Assembly (NCBI RefSeq): GCF_900105195.1
Contig: NZ_FNRX01000002.1
Coordinates: forward strand, 2,790,001-2,854,000
Length of the DNA stretch: 64,000 nucleotides
Direction: 5' to 3'
Source: Rhodococcus pyridinivorans
GTDB taxonomy: Bacteria; Actinomycetota; Actinomycetes; Mycobacteriales; Mycobacteriaceae
The notes below the pieces were generated by a model. That model worked only from the letters and a program-made list of their open reading frames with translations, had not been told where the DNA came from and ran no database searches. Both the position numbers and the translations under genes were made by a program. This document shows positions 1-20,070 of this stretch, piece by piece (position 1 is the stretch's first letter; each line of letters begins with the position of its first letter).

Positions 1-9160
<9,160 letters not shown>

Positions 9161-9701
9161 GTCCCCTCCGAAAGCGATGTTGTTGGCCGTGATCGGCGTG
9201 TGTCCCCCGACATCGCGTGCAGGGGCCGACCCCGGTGCCGCTGGGCGTGCGGCGCCGCGATCGGACCCCCGTTCGATCGTGTGATCCCGTGTGACCGGGA
9301 CCACACAACAAGCTAGACCACCTGTGCGACCGGTACGACCGGATTGCGGCGACGACCGCACCACCACCCGCCGATGCGCCCCGGAGGCCGTGCCCGTGCC
9401 GCGACAGGACCGGTACGGAACCGCGAGTGACCTCGGAAATCGTTCCCGTGCAGGGGATCGGTCGCGTTTCGATAACGTTTTCCCGACGGCCGGGAGGAAT
9501 GCCCTGTTCGTGACCGGAGTGACGAATGAGGTCGGCGTCGAAGCAGGATCGGGCTCGCCGGAAACGCCCCGAAACCGGACAGCTCTCCTTATTCTCGAAG
9601 CGGCCGTCACCTTCGTGCCCCCGTGCCGCGACCCGTGCGTGATCGGATCGCGACCGGATCGTCTCGTCCCGCCCGCTCGACCCGATTCGAAGGAGCCCGA
9701 G
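9161..9701. other. Intergenic region between divergent NRPS and secreted-protein genes
   Basis: About 540 bp without a convincing gene. The open frame of the downstream secreted protein extends back to 9291 but lacks protein-like composition there. The stretch presumably holds the divergent promoters. The only structured element noticed is the inverted repeat at 9279-9306. I saw no recognisable iron box (IdeR/DmdR type), although some rhodococcal NRPSs make siderophores. Confidence 0.5.
9279..9306. promoter_or_regulatory. Inverted repeat upstream of the NRPS, possible operator
   Basis: Arms of 11 nt (gtgtgatcccg and cgggaccacac, one mismatch when paired) around a 6-nt loop, about 120-145 bp upstream of the NRPS start. 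Size and spacing fit a dimeric repressor site. No regulator gene is adjacent, so this is only a candidate. Confidence 0.3.
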
Positions 9702-10289
9702 ATGTTGCGTCGCCGATCCGCCCCGCTCGTCACCGCCCTGCTCGCCGCAGCCCTGCTCGCGGCCCCCGCCCAGGCCGCCGCCGACACCGCCCCGCCGGGG
9801 GTGCCGCTCGATCAGCTGCGCGCGGAGGTCGCCGACTCCCCCGAGACCCTCGCCGCGCTCGAGCGGCTCGTCGCCGACTCCGGCTCGGCGGATCCGTTCG
9901 CGCCGCCACCGAAGAACATCCCGCAGCCGTTCTCGTCACCCGCACCGACCGTCGGTCCGGGCTGCGGCGGCGGTTTCGTGCCGTTCGCGATGACCACCGC
10001 GTGGGTGCATCCCGGCCCGCACGGTCAGGTGCCGTTCGGGTCGATCGAGGTGATCGTCGAACCCACCGCCGGTGCGCCGGTGACCGCCTCGGACCTGAAA
10101 TTCGTGTGGATCAATATGGAGAACATCCGGGCCGGGGTCGCCACCCTCGACAACAACGGCGGCGGATTGCAGTCCACAGTGATCGACAGCGGTCCCGGCG
10201 CGGTGCTCGGCGCCCTGTTCGGCTCGCTGCAGTACGCCAACGGTGCGTTCTGCCAGGTGATCTACACCATGGGTGGCTTCTTCGCCTGA
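9702..10289 (+). CDS. Small secreted protein of unknown function
   Basis: 195 aa from ATG 9702, preceded by AAGGAG at good spacing. This start is preferred over the longer frame from 9291 because it opens directly onto a Sec signal peptide (MLRRRSAPL followed by an alanine/leucine core, cleavage near AQAAADT). The mature part begins with a short helical segment ([21 protein letters not shown]), then a proline-rich linker and a globular domain with two cysteines (GPGCGGG and the late FCQVIY) that may form a disulfide. It ends with a small hydrophobic GGFFA tail. No enzymatic motif is recognised; it resembles the secreted proteins of unknown role typical of mycolata. It faces the zinc-finger gene at 10314-10655 convergently. 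Confidence 0.8.
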   Translation: MLRRRSAPLVTALLAAALLAAPAQAAADTAPPGVPLDQLRAEVADSPETLAALERLVADSGSADPFAPPPKNIPQPFSSPAPTVGPGCGGGFVPFAMTTAWVHPGPHGQVPFGSIEVIVEPTAGAPVTASDLKFVWINMENIRAGVATLDNNGGGLQSTVIDSGPGAVLGALFGSLQYANGAFCQVIYTMGGFFA

Positions 10290-10313
10290 GCCCGCGCTCC
10301 CCGATCGGGGCGG

Positions 10314-10655
10314 TCAACGCAGTCGTTCGGCGTCGCGGGCCAGATCGAGCAGCTCCGCGCACAGGGCGGTCAGCTCGTCGGCCGCGGCGCCCTCGGCGAC
10401 CGCGGTGGCGACGTCCTCGGCGGCGCAGCGCGCCCGGAACGCGCGGTCGGCGAGTGCCTCGACCTCGCCGGCGGTGAGCACCACCGAATCCTCGGGCAGT
10501 CCGGCGCGGCGGGCGCTGCTGCGCTGCTCGTAGGCGCGTTGCCGACACGACTGGCGGCAGTAGCGGCGTCGCCGCCCGGTGCCGATCTCCGGTACCGGGC
10601 GCCCGCACCACAGGCACGTGCTCGCTCGGGTGTCACGTCCGGTCACGAGCGTCAC
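10314..10655 (-). CDS. Small zinc-finger protein, conserved actinobacterial hypothetical
   Basis: 113 aa from GTG 10655 (a second GTG at 10646 would give 110 aa). The N-terminal third carries CLWCGRPV and, about 15 residues on, YCRQSCRQRAYEQR: four cysteines in CxxC...CxxxC spacing typical of a small zinc ribbon followed by a basic stretch. The rest is a helical, acidic alanine-rich region, possibly a coiled coil. It is divergent from rbpA. The equivalent position next to M. tuberculosis rbpA holds another small conserved protein, so it may be part of the ancestral neighbourhood. Nucleic-acid binding is plausible but unproven. Confidence 0.75.
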   Translation of the reverse strand: MTLVTGRDTRASTCLWCGRPVPEIGTGRRRRYCRQSCRQRAYEQRSSARRAGLPEDSVVLTAGEVEALADRAFRARCAAEDVATAVAEGAAADELTALCAELLDLARDAERLR

Positions 10656-10887
10656 TGTACTGCCCACCTGCACCCCCGGCGGGGCGGCGGGAACCCCGGA
10701 CGCACGGGCCGGTGCGGGCACCGTGCGCGCGGCGGTGCGGCGAGTCGGTAGACTGGTCCCTCGGCTCCTCGGTGGGCCGCGGGAACGGAATCGGCTCCGC
10801 AGACGTTGAGCACAGTGGACGTCGAGCCCGGTGTCGATGCCGCACGGCATCGTCACCCGGGCGGAGCACACAAGGAAGGACACCACC

Positions 10888-11226
10888 ATGGCAGATCGTG
10901 TACTGCGAGGCAGCCGACTCGGGGCGGTGAGCTACGAAACCGACCGCGACCACGATCTGGCGCCGCGGCGAATCGCGCGCTACCGCTGCGACAACGGCGA
11001 GGAATACGACGTGCCGTTCGCGGACGACGCGGAGATCCCCGGCACCTGGATCTGCAAGAACGGCCTCGAGGGCACCCTGGTCGAGGGCGCCGCACCGGAG
11101 CCGAAGAAGGTCAAGCCGCCGCGTACCCACTGGGACATGCTGCTCGAGCGTCGCTCCGTCGAGGAACTCGAGGACCTGCTCAAGGAGCGCCTGGACCTGC
11201 TCAAGGCCAAGCGCCGCGGCGCCTGA
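10888..11226 (+). CDS. rbpA: RNA polymerase-binding protein RbpA
   Basis: 112 aa, the usual length. ATG 10888 has AAGGAAGGA upstream and opens the diagnostic MADRVLRGSRLGAVSYETD. Known role: binds the primary sigma factor and RNA polymerase, stabilises the open complex, and influences rifampicin response in actinobacteria. The order is an N-terminal tail, the RbpA core domain (DLAPRRIARYRCDNGEEY, about 25-70), a basic linker (PEPKKVKPPRTHWDML) that contacts promoter DNA, and the sigma-interaction domain (ERRSVEELEDLLKERL, about 85-108). It is monocistronic, with a strong hairpin 20 nt past the stop. In M. tuberculosis the next gene is ppm1; here a secondary-metabolite operon intervenes. Confidence 0.97.
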   Translation: MADRVLRGSRLGAVSYETDRDHDLAPRRIARYRCDNGEEYDVPFADDAEIPGTWICKNGLEGTLVEGAAPEPKKVKPPRTHWDMLLERRSVEELEDLLKERLDLLKAKRRGA

Positions 11227-11247
11227 CACCCGCGCCGCCGAACACGT

Positions 11248-11287
11248 ACGTGTGCCGCCCCGGACGATCGTCCGGGGCGGCACACGT
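11248..11287 (+). terminator. Strong hairpin terminator after rbpA
   Basis: Perfect inverted repeat, 18-bp GC-rich arms around a GATC centre, starting 21 nt after the rbpA stop. It has no long T run, as is common in high-GC actinobacteria. It isolates rbpA from the pap operon. Confidence 0.85.
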
Positions 11288-11395
11288 CGTTACGGACCCC
11301 GCAAGCGCAGCCCGACGGGACGGTGGTTCCGCGAATTCGATTGCGGCCCCGCCACGAATCGATCAATCGTCGATATCGGCCGGACGGTGCGTGCA

Positions 11396-11426
11396 ATCAT
11401 GATCGCACGCCGATCGATCATGATCG
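11396..11426. promoter_or_regulatory. Twin ATCATGATCG motif upstream of papB, candidate operator
   Basis: ATCATGATCG occurs at 11396-11405 and again at 11417-11426, 21 bp apart (two helical turns), 60-90 bp upstream of papB. The second copy lies in a perfect 12-bp palindrome, CGATCATGATCG. This spacing suits a dimeric regulator binding one face of the DNA. The regulator is not visible in the window. Confidence 0.4.
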
Positions 11427-11485
11427 GCACGCCCGATCCACGACCTTCGCGCCGGTGCTCCGGCGGGTCGCTTGCAAGGGGGTGA

Positions 11486-11866
11486 ATGTCCGTGACCGAC
11501 CGTCACCACACTGCGGCGGACGCGCCGTCGACACAGGCCGCCGCCGATTTGGCCGACCTGCGTGCCGAACTCGACGACATCGACCGGACCCTGCTCGACG
11601 GGATCCGCGCCCGCCTCGAGGTGTGCGGACGCGTCGCCGAACTCAAGCAACGCCACGGCCTCGACGTGCTGCAACCCGGCCGCATGGAGGTCGTGCACCG
11701 CCGCGCCCAGGACTACGCGCACCGGCACGGCCTGTCCGGCGACTTCGTGCGCTCGCTGTACACCCTGCTCATCGACGAGGCGTGCCGGGTCGAGGACCGC
11801 ATCGTCTCCGGCGGCGCCCCCGCGGACCGGGTCGGCTCCGGTCGCCGCGGCGACGGCACGAACTGA
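11486..11866 (+). CDS. papB: 4-amino-4-deoxychorismate mutase (PapB-like chorismate mutase)
   Basis: 126 aa; ATG 11486 is preceded by AAGGGGG. AroQ-type all-helical mutase: LRAELDDIDRTLLDGIRARLEVCGRVAELKQ (about 25-58) holds the conserved helix-1 pattern, with the arginine and lysine expected at the active site, and the later HRRAQDYA and LYTLLIDEACRVED helices complete the fold. Because the next genes are PapA and PapC homologues, the substrate is inferred to be 4-amino-4-deoxychorismate, rearranged to 4-amino-4-deoxyprephenate, rather than chorismate. It is the first gene of a four-gene operon; its stop is 8 nt before papA. An ordinary chorismate mutase is the alternative, made unlikely by context. 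Confidence 0.85.
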   Translation: MSVTDRHHTAADAPSTQAAADLADLRAELDDIDRTLLDGIRARLEVCGRVAELKQRHGLDVLQPGRMEVVHRRAQDYAHRHGLSGDFVRSLYTLLIDEACRVEDRIVSGGAPADRVGSGRRGDGTN

Positions 11867-11874
11867 GGCCCGTC

Positions 11875-14042
<2,168 letters not shown>

Positions 14043-14046
<4 letters not shown>

Positions 14047-14957
14047 CCACGCCCGGCCGGGTGATCGTCGCCGGCGGATGCGGCGCCGTCGGCGCCCTGC
14101 TCACCGCCGCGCTGCGCGAGGCCGGCCGTCAGGTGCTCGTCGTCGACCCGGCCGCCGCCCCGGCTGCACCCGGGATGCTGCGCGCCGATCTGACCGCCCC
14201 CGACACCCGCCTCGCCGCGGCACTCGACGGCGCCGACATCGTGGCCCTCGCCGTCCCCGACGTCGTCGCCGGTGCCGCCCTGCCGGTGCTCGCGCGGCTG
14301 CTGCCCCCGCACACCCTACTGGTAGAGACCCTGTCGGTGAAGACCCCGATCGCCGCGGCGCTGCACACCTACCGGCCCGGCGCCCCCACGCTCGGCATCA
14401 ACCCGATGTTCGCCCCCGATCTCGGATTGCCCGGCCGACCCGTGCTGACGGTGCGCCACCACGACGCACCGGTCGTGACCGAGTTCGTCGCGGCGCTGCG
14501 CGACTGGGGTGCCACCGTGGTCGAGACCACCGCCGACGAACACGACCGCATCACCGCCGCCGTGCAGGTGCTCACCCACGCCGCGATCCTCGCGTTCGGT
14601 ATCGCCCTCGACCGGCTCGACGTGCCGGATGCCGCCGCGCGGGTCGCCGCGCCCCCGCACACCGTGCTGCGCGCGCTGCTCGCCCGCGTCTCCGGTGGCA
14701 CCGCCGAGGTCTACCACGACATCCAGCTCACCAACCCGTACGCCGCCACCGCCCGCCGCGCCCTCGCCGGCGCGGTCGCCGATCTCGACGCCGCCACCGA
14801 CGCCCTGCCCGACTTCGCGGCGCTGCTCGACCGGGCCCGCGCCGCGCTCGGCGACGGGCAACCGGCCGCCGCGCAGCTGTGCGGGCAGCTGTTCGCGGCA
14901 CTGCCCCGCGATCCGGGCGCGGTCGGCGGTCCGAGCGAGGAAAGGAGCCGGACATGA
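14043..14957 (+). CDS. papC: 4-amino-4-deoxyprephenate dehydrogenase (PapC, TyrA-like)
   Basis: 304 aa from GTG 14043, overlapping the papA stop as GTGA. N-terminal Rossmann motif GGCGAVG (10-17), then ETLSVKT (about 95-101) and a helical C-terminal dimerisation domain with QVLTHAAILAFG, all typical of prephenate dehydrogenases. It is predicted to decarboxylate and oxidise 4-amino-4-deoxyprephenate to 4-aminophenylpyruvate with NAD(P)+. The family motif HPMFGP reads NPMFAP here: Asn120 replaces the histidine that in TyrA contacts the ring hydroxyl, which might fit an amino substrate (inference). No aminotransferase follows, so a housekeeping one would make p-aminophenylalanine. It ends in an ATGA overlap with the N-oxygenase. 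Confidence 0.88.
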
Positions 14958-15949
14958 ACGAATCCGACATCCCCGGCCCGCAGCTGCGCGCGCCGGAACT
15001 CCCGCAGTACGACCCGTCCGATCCGGCGGAGAGCGCGGTGATCGCCGGGCTGACCCGCTCGTGGCCGCGCCGCGCCGCCGTCAAGAAACCCGAGGTCGAC
15101 CTCGACGCGCTGTTCGAGGCGGACCGCGCCGACTATCCCGAGCAGATGCTGCCCTTCGCCGAGCATCCGCGTTATCTCGCGCTCGACGAACAACAACAGG
15201 CGCGGCTGCGGGCCTGGGCGTGGATTGCCTACAACAAGAGCGTCGTCGACATCGAACAGCACGTCGTCAACCCCGGCTTCGCGTTGATCACCGAGGACGC
15301 CTTCGGTATCGGCCCGTCCGACACGGTGGTCACCGGGGTGCTCCAGGCGATGGTCGACGAGCAGTACCACACCCTCATGCACCAGCAGGCCAACGTGCTC
15401 ACCCGCCGCCGCCGCGGCTGGGCGCTGAAGGAGTCGGTGCTGCCGCCGTGCCCGACCGTGCGCGAGCATCGCGCCGCGGTCGCGCACGCCGAGACCCCGC
15501 GGGACGCGGCGCTGGTGCAGCTGGCGTTCACCACCGTTGCAGAGACTTCGATCAGCGCCTATCTGGCGTTGCTCACCACCGACCCGGAGCTGCAACCGGT
15601 CAACCGCGCGACGGTGGCGGTGCACCGCCGCGACGAGCTGTGCCACGCCTCCCTCGCGGGTGGGCTGCTCACTGCGGTGCTCACCGAACTCGACGACACC
15701 GATCGGGTGCGGCTGCTCGACGCGCTTGGTACCGCGGTCGCGGCGTTCACCGGCGCCGACACCTCCACCTGGGCGGCGATCATCGCGCGCGAGAACATCC
15801 CCGGCGGCGACGAGTTGGTCGCCGACACCATCGCCGTGACCGAGGGCCGGCCGGTGGTGCAGGACTGCAGCGCCATCCGCCGGCTGTGCGCGGGACTGGG
15901 GCTCGGGGAGGAACTCGACGCCCGCTGGCCGTGGCCGCGCAGCGCCTAG
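14954..15949 (+). CDS. AurF-like diiron arylamine N-oxygenase
   Basis: 331 aa, close to AurF (336). ATG 14954 overlaps the papC stop, with AAAGGAG upstream. All seven expected diiron ligands are present, almost at AurF numbering: Glu101, Glu136 and His139 (DEQYH), Glu197 (VAET), His224, Glu228 and His231 (HRRDELCH). Known members oxidise aryl amines to hydroxylamine, nitroso or nitro groups: AurF on p-aminobenzoate, CmlI in chloramphenicol synthesis, ObiL in obafluorin synthesis. With papABC immediately upstream, the substrate is inferred to be 4-aminophenylpyruvate, p-aminophenylalanine or a peptide-bound form. The stop codon lies inside the first copy of a 23-bp tandem repeat. Confidence 0.88.
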   Translation: MNESDIPGPQLRAPELPQYDPSDPAESAVIAGLTRSWPRRAAVKKPEVDLDALFEADRADYPEQMLPFAEHPRYLALDEQQQARLRAWAWIAYNKSVVDIEQHVVNPGFALITEDAFGIGPSDTVVTGVLQAMVDEQYHTLMHQQANVLTRRRRGWALKESVLPPCPTVREHRAAVAHAETPRDAALVQLAFTTVAETSISAYLALLTTDPELQPVNRATVAVHRRDELCHASLAGGLLTAVLTELDDTDRVRLLDALGTAVAAFTGADTSTWAAIIARENIPGGDELVADTIAVTEGRPVVQDCSAIRRLCAGLGLGEELDARWPWPRSA

Positions 15950-16016
15950 CGCCTCGGCCGCACAGCGCCTAGCGCCTCGGCCGCACAGCGCCTAGCGCCT
16001 CGGCCGCACAGCGCCT
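15940..16016 (+). repeat. 23-bp tandem repeat, 3.3 copies, spanning the N-oxygenase stop codon
   Basis: Copies at 15940-15962, 15963-15985 and 15986-16008 are identical, followed by 8 nt of a fourth (16009-16016). The unit begins CAGCGCCTAGCGCC and includes the TAG stop at 15947-15949. It looks like slippage that copied the gene end into the 91-bp gap before convergent ppm1. No hairpin terminator is visible there. Confidence 0.95.
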
Positions 16017-16040
16017 GGTATCCCGGCCGCGCGGGCCGAG

Positions 16041-16817
16041 TCAGCGGCCCAGCAGTGCCCGCAACCGCGCGAGACGGCTGCGCAGCCCCCACACGGTGAC
16101 CCGCACGAGGGCCTCCTGCACGATGTTGCCGTTCATCTTCGACTCGCCGATTTCCCGTTCGGTGAACGTGATGGGCACCTCGGCGACGGTGAATCCGGCC
16201 TGCAGGGTGCGCCACGCCAGATCGACCTGGAAGCAGTAGCCGTGCGAGGCGATCGCGTCGAGGTCGAGCTTCTCGAGCACCTCACGGCGGTAGGCACGGT
16301 AGCCGCCGGTGATGTCCTGGATCGACACCCCCAGCGCGAGACGCGAGTAGATGTTGCCGCCGCGGGAGAGCACCTCGCGGTGCCACGGCCAGTTCACCAC
16401 CGTGCCGCCGGGCACGTAACGGGAGCCGAGCACCAGATCAGCGCCGGCGTCGACCTTCTCCAGCAGCAGGTGCAACTGCTCGGGGGCGTGGCTGCCGTCG
16501 GCGTCCATCTCCACGAGCACCGTGTAGCCGTGCTCGAGCCCCCACCGGAAACCGGCGATGTAGGCGGCACCGAGACCGTTCTTCTCGGTGCGGTGCAGCA
16601 CCGCGATGCGCTCGTCGGCGGCGGCGAGGTCGTCGGCGAGGTCACCGGTGCCGTCGGGACTGCCGTCGTCGACGACGAGGACATGGGTGTGCGGCAGCGC
16701 AGCGTGCAGCCGCGTGATGATCCGACCGAGGTTCTCCCGCTCGTTGTAGGTCGGAATGATCACCAGGGTGCGGGCGCTGGGTGCGCTGTCGTTCCCGGCC
16801 GGCGTCGCCGCTGCCAT
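16041..16817 (-). CDS. ppm1: Polyprenol monophosphomannose synthase Ppm1 (GT2)
   Basis: 258 aa. GT2 fold: [14 protein letters not shown] (18-31), [12 protein letters not shown] (48-59), metal-binding EMDADGSH (near 103) and [10 protein letters not shown]. It lacks C-terminal membrane helices, as in actinobacterial Ppm1. Known role: transfers mannose from GDP-mannose to polyprenyl phosphate on the cytoplasmic face, giving the donor for lipomannan/lipoarabinomannan assembly and protein O-mannosylation. ATG 16817 overlaps the lnt stop (ATGA). In M. tuberculosis the two are one fused protein (Rv2051c); here they are separate but translationally coupled. Confidence 0.95.
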   Translation of the reverse strand: MAAATPAGNDSAPSARTLVIIPTYNERENLGRIITRLHAALPHTHVLVVDDGSPDGTGDLADDLAAADERIAVLHRTEKNGLGAAYIAGFRWGLEHGYTVLVEMDADGSHAPEQLHLLLEKVDAGADLVLGSRYVPGGTVVNWPWHREVLSRGGNIYSRLALGVSIQDITGGYRAYRREVLEKLDLDAIASHGYCFQVDLAWRTLQAGFTVAEVPITFTEREIGESKMNGNIVQEALVRVTVWGLRSRLARLRALLGR

Positions 16818-18445
16818 CAGAGGTCCTCCTTGTCGAACCGGCCACCGGCCGGTGCTCCTGCTGCGCCGGTGCTGGTGCGAGCTGCCGCACCGGCCTTCTC
16901 CCGCCGTCCTCGCACCAGGACGAAACCGGCGGCGGCCACGGCCGCGGCGCAGAGCACAAGCTCCGGCGCCACTCCGAGCCGATTAGCCAGCGTAACGTCT
17001 GCGCGCACGGGCACCTGCGCCACCAGGGCATCGGGCACGAACAACGGTGTGCTCTGCTGCACCCGACCGGCCGGATCGACGATCGCGCTGACCCCGCTGG
17101 TCGCCGCGACGATCACGGCCCGGCCGTGCTCGACGGCCCGCACTCGCGACATCGCCAGCTGCTGATAGGTCATCTCGGTGTCGCCGAAGGTGGCGTTGTT
17201 CGTCGGCACCGCCAGCAGTTGCGCGCCGGCGTCGATCGAGTCGCGGAACGCCCGGTCGAAGGCCACCTCGTAGCAGGTCGCCACCCCGATGTCGATGCCG
17301 CCGGCGGTGACCATGCCGTCGCCGTCGCCGGGCACGAAATGGCCGGCGCGGTCGGCGTACTCGGAGAACAACCGGAAGAACGACCGCCACGGCAGGTATT
17401 CGCCGAACGGCTGGATGATCTTCTTGTCGTGCCGCTCCCCCGGACCGGTCTGCGCGTCCCACACGATCACCGAATTGGTGGTGGTCCGGTCGTCGTTGAC
17501 GAGCACCGCCCCGACGAGGATCGGCGCGTCGATCGCGGCGGACGCGGCGGAGATGTCGCGTGCGGCATCGGCGTTGCGCAGCGGGTCGATATCGGAGGCG
17601 TTCTCCGGCCAGATCACCACATCCGGGGCCGGAGCCCGTCCGGCGGTGACGTCCTCGGCGAGAGCGAGGGTGCGGGCGACATGATTGTCGAGCACCGCCT
17701 TGCGTTGGGCGTTGAAGTCCAGACCCAGGCGCGGCACACTGCCCTGGATCGCCGCGACCGTCACCGTCGACGACTCGTCGGTGGCGGTGCGCACCAGCGG
17801 CCACGCCGCCGCGGCGAGCAGCGGACCGAGCAGCGTCACCGCGACCGGCACCGTCCAGGCCCGCACGGGGCGGGGACGGCGGGAGGCGGTCAGGGCGAGG
17901 GCGGCGAGCCCGGCGCCGGTCGCGGCCACGGCGAACGACACCAGCGGGGCGCCGCCGACGACGGCGAGGGAGACGAACCCACCGTCGGGTTGGCCGAACG
18001 CCAGCCGACCCCACGGGAACCCGCCGAACGGCACGCTCGACCGCAACCATTCGGTCAGGCTCCACGCCGCCGCGATCCACAACGGCGCGACCGGCAACGA
18101 CCGCAGGTGCACCACCAGCGCCCCGAACAGGCCGACGAAGACCGCCTCGGCGGCGGCGAGCGCCAACCACGGCAACGGACCGACGTACACGCCGATCCAG
18201 GGCAGCAGCGGCACCAGGAAACCGAGGCCGGCGAGATAGCCGTAGCCGAACCCCGCGCGTCGCCGCATCGGTACTGCAGTCGATACACCGACCAGGAGCG
18301 CGATCCCGACGGGGGCGAGGAACCACAGCGGACGCGGCGGGAACGACGCGAACAGCACCACTCCCGCGACGACGGCGAGCAGCGCGCGAAGCGCGACGAC
18401 CCGCACCGCCCGCACGGTGACCGTCGCGAGGGGCCGGCCGGTCAC
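16817..18445 (-). CDS. lnt: Apolipoprotein N-acyltransferase
   Basis: 542 aa from GTG 18445, overlapping the amidohydrolase stop (GTGA). The N-terminal ~200 residues form about six membrane segments. A carbon-nitrogen-hydrolase domain follows (240-500) with the Glu-Lys-Cys triad in [19 protein letters not shown] and VATCYEVAF. One more transmembrane segment precedes the basic tail. It N-acylates the diacylglyceryl-cysteine of lipoproteins at the outer face of the membrane. Coupling to ppm1 is conserved in mycolata. The first residues of the longer open frame (to 18556) are antisense to the amidohydrolase and were discarded. Confidence 0.93.
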   Translation of the reverse strand: MTGRPLATVTVRAVRVVALRALLAVVAGVVLFASFPPRPLWFLAPVGIALLVGVSTAVPMRRRAGFGYGYLAGLGFLVPLLPWIGVYVGPLPWLALAAAEAVFVGLFGALVVHLRSLPVAPLWIAAAWSLTEWLRSSVPFGGFPWGRLAFGQPDGGFVSLAVVGGAPLVSFAVAATGAGLAALALTASRRPRPVRAWTVPVAVTLLGPLLAAAAWPLVRTATDESSTVTVAAIQGSVPRLGLDFNAQRKAVLDNHVARTLALAEDVTAGRAPAPDVVIWPENASDIDPLRNADAARDISAASAAIDAPILVGAVLVNDDRTTTNSVIVWDAQTGPGERHDKKIIQPFGEYLPWRSFFRLFSEYADRAGHFVPGDGDGMVTAGGIDIGVATCYEVAFDRAFRDSIDAGAQLLAVPTNNATFGDTEMTYQQLAMSRVRAVEHGRAVIVAATSGVSAIVDPAGRVQQSTPLFVPDALVAQVPVRADVTLANRLGVAPELVLCAAAVAAAGFVLVRGRREKAGAAARTSTGAAGAPAGGRFDKEDL

Positions 18446-20052
18446 CGCGCGTACACGACCCGGCCGCGGTGCACACTGCGCACCAGCACCGGATCGGCGG
18501 TGCCCGGGGCGAGATCCGGCAGCGGCGCCACCCGCGACCGCGGATCCGTCGACCACCGTTGCACCGAATCCTTCGGGGCGCTGACCACCAGCTCCCCGAC
18601 CTCCCAGATCGCATACGACGCCGGCGCACCCGGATCGAGGGTGCCGGCCAGACCGTCACGGACCCCACCAGCACGCCACGCCCCGCGGGTCGCGGCGGCG
18701 AACGCCGCCCGCGGCGAGATCCCGCTGCCCTCGGTGCGGTGGTGCACCGCCGCCCGCAGCATCGGCCACGGCCGCGGCGCCGTCACCGGCGCATCCGAGC
18801 CGAACGCCAACGCCAGCCCGGTCGCTGCCAGCGGCGCGAACGCGTTCAACGCCGCGGCGCGGTCGGCGCCGAGCCGCTGCGCGTACATCCCGTCCGCCCC
18901 GCCCCACAAGGCGTCGAAGCTCGGCTGCATGCTCGCGATCACCCCGTACCGCGACAACACCTCCGCCTGCGCGACCGTCAACGACTCGACGTGCTCGAGC
19001 CGATGCCCGCGCGCGGCGAGCACCGGTCCCCCGACCTCCGCGGCGACCGCCTCGAAGGCCGCGACCGCGGCGGTGGTCGCCGCGTCACCGATGACGTGGA
19101 AACCGGCCTGAATGCCCGCCGAGGTGCACGCGCGCACGTGCGCGGTCAGCTCGTCCTCGGTCAGATAACGGGTGCCGCAGCAGTCCGGCAGATCGTCGTA
19201 CGGGCGGGCCAGCGCGGCGGTGTGCGAACCGATCGACCCGTCGACGAACAGATCCCCGCCCAGGGCATCGGCGCCGGTCTCGGCGAGCAGCTCCGCGGCT
19301 TCCTCGCCGGTGCGCACCGCCTCACCCCAGTAGCCGCGCACCTGCACCGGATGGTCGGTGCCGAGCAGTTCGGTGAAGTCGTCGAGCCCGGAGATGTCGG
19401 GGCCGGCGCATTCGTGCACCGCGACGTAACCGTGCGCGGCGAAATCGTCGAGGGCCGCCAGGCGGGCGCGGGCACGCTGCGCGGCGGTCAGCCCGCGGCG
19501 GGCGGCGCCGCGCACCGCATGATGCGCCGCGGCGGTCAGCGGCTGCTGCGGATCGAAGCCGGCCAGCTCGTCGAGGGGTTCGGCGACGGCCCGCAACGCG
19601 CTCGACGCCGCCGCCGAATGCGCATCGATCCGGCCGAGATAGACGAGCCGGGCCGGGGCGGCGGCATCGAGGTCGGCGGTGGTCGGTGGCGTCGGGTCGG
19701 GCCAGCGGGTCTCGTCCCAGCCGTGCCCCCAGATCACCGCGTCGTCGTGCGCATCGGCGTGCGCGCGGACCCGGCGCAATGCGTCGTCGCGGTCGACGGC
19801 GTCGGTCAGATCCAGCCCGGTCAACGCCAGGCCGTGGCTGGTGGTGTGCACGTGGGTGTCGACGAAACCGGGGGCGACGAACGCGCCGTGCAGATCGACG
19901 ATCTCGGCGTCCGGGTGCAGGGCGCGGCCGGGCCGGTCCTGCCCGACCCACACGACCGTGCCGTCGGTGACGGCCATCGCGGTGGCATCGGGGGCGCTGG
20001 CGCTGTAGATGCGGCCGCCGACGAGAAGCTGGGTGTGCGGTGCAGGGCTCAC
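18442..20052 (-). CDS. YtcJ-like metal-dependent amidohydrolase
   Basis: 536 aa from GTG 20052. Amidohydrolase_3 type: VDTHVHTTSHG supplies the HxH metal ligands (about 64-66), the later FHVIGDAA and HRLEHVESL give the further histidines, and FGSDAPV supplies the catalytic aspartate. Such enzymes hydrolyse exocyclic amide or formyl bonds, but substrates of this subgroup are mostly unknown. It lies between fxsA and lnt, as does an amidohydrolase-type gene (Rv2052c position) in M. tuberculosis, and overlaps lnt by 4 nt, suggesting one transcript fxsA-amidohydrolase-lnt-ppm1. Confidence 0.87.
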   Translation of the reverse strand: MSPAPHTQLLVGGRIYSASAPDATAMAVTDGTVVWVGQDRPGRALHPDAEIVDLHGAFVAPGFVDTHVHTTSHGLALTGLDLTDAVDRDDALRRVRAHADAHDDAVIWGHGWDETRWPDPTPPTTADLDAAAPARLVYLGRIDAHSAAASSALRAVAEPLDELAGFDPQQPLTAAAHHAVRGAARRGLTAAQRARARLAALDDFAAHGYVAVHECAGPDISGLDDFTELLGTDHPVQVRGYWGEAVRTGEEAAELLAETGADALGGDLFVDGSIGSHTAALARPYDDLPDCCGTRYLTEDELTAHVRACTSAGIQAGFHVIGDAATTAAVAAFEAVAAEVGGPVLAARGHRLEHVESLTVAQAEVLSRYGVIASMQPSFDALWGGADGMYAQRLGADRAAALNAFAPLAATGLALAFGSDAPVTAPRPWPMLRAAVHHRTEGSGISPRAAFAAATRGAWRAGGVRDGLAGTLDPGAPASYAIWEVGELVVSAPKDSVQRWSTDPRSRVAPLPDLAPGTADPVLVRSVHRGRVVYAR

Positions 20053-20070
20053 GAGTGCCCAGTCTGCCCG

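Noticed and set aside
9291..9701. N-terminal extension of the secreted protein gene
   Set aside because: The internal ATG 9702 has a good ribosome site and opens a signal peptide; the extension lacks protein-like composition.
9161..9701. IdeR/DmdR iron box that would make the NRPS a siderophore synthetase
   Set aside because: No sequence resembling the known iron-box consensus was found between the divergent genes.
15940..16016. CRISPR-like or attachment site
   Set aside because: Head-to-tail 23-bp duplication without spacers or an integrase; slippage explains it better.
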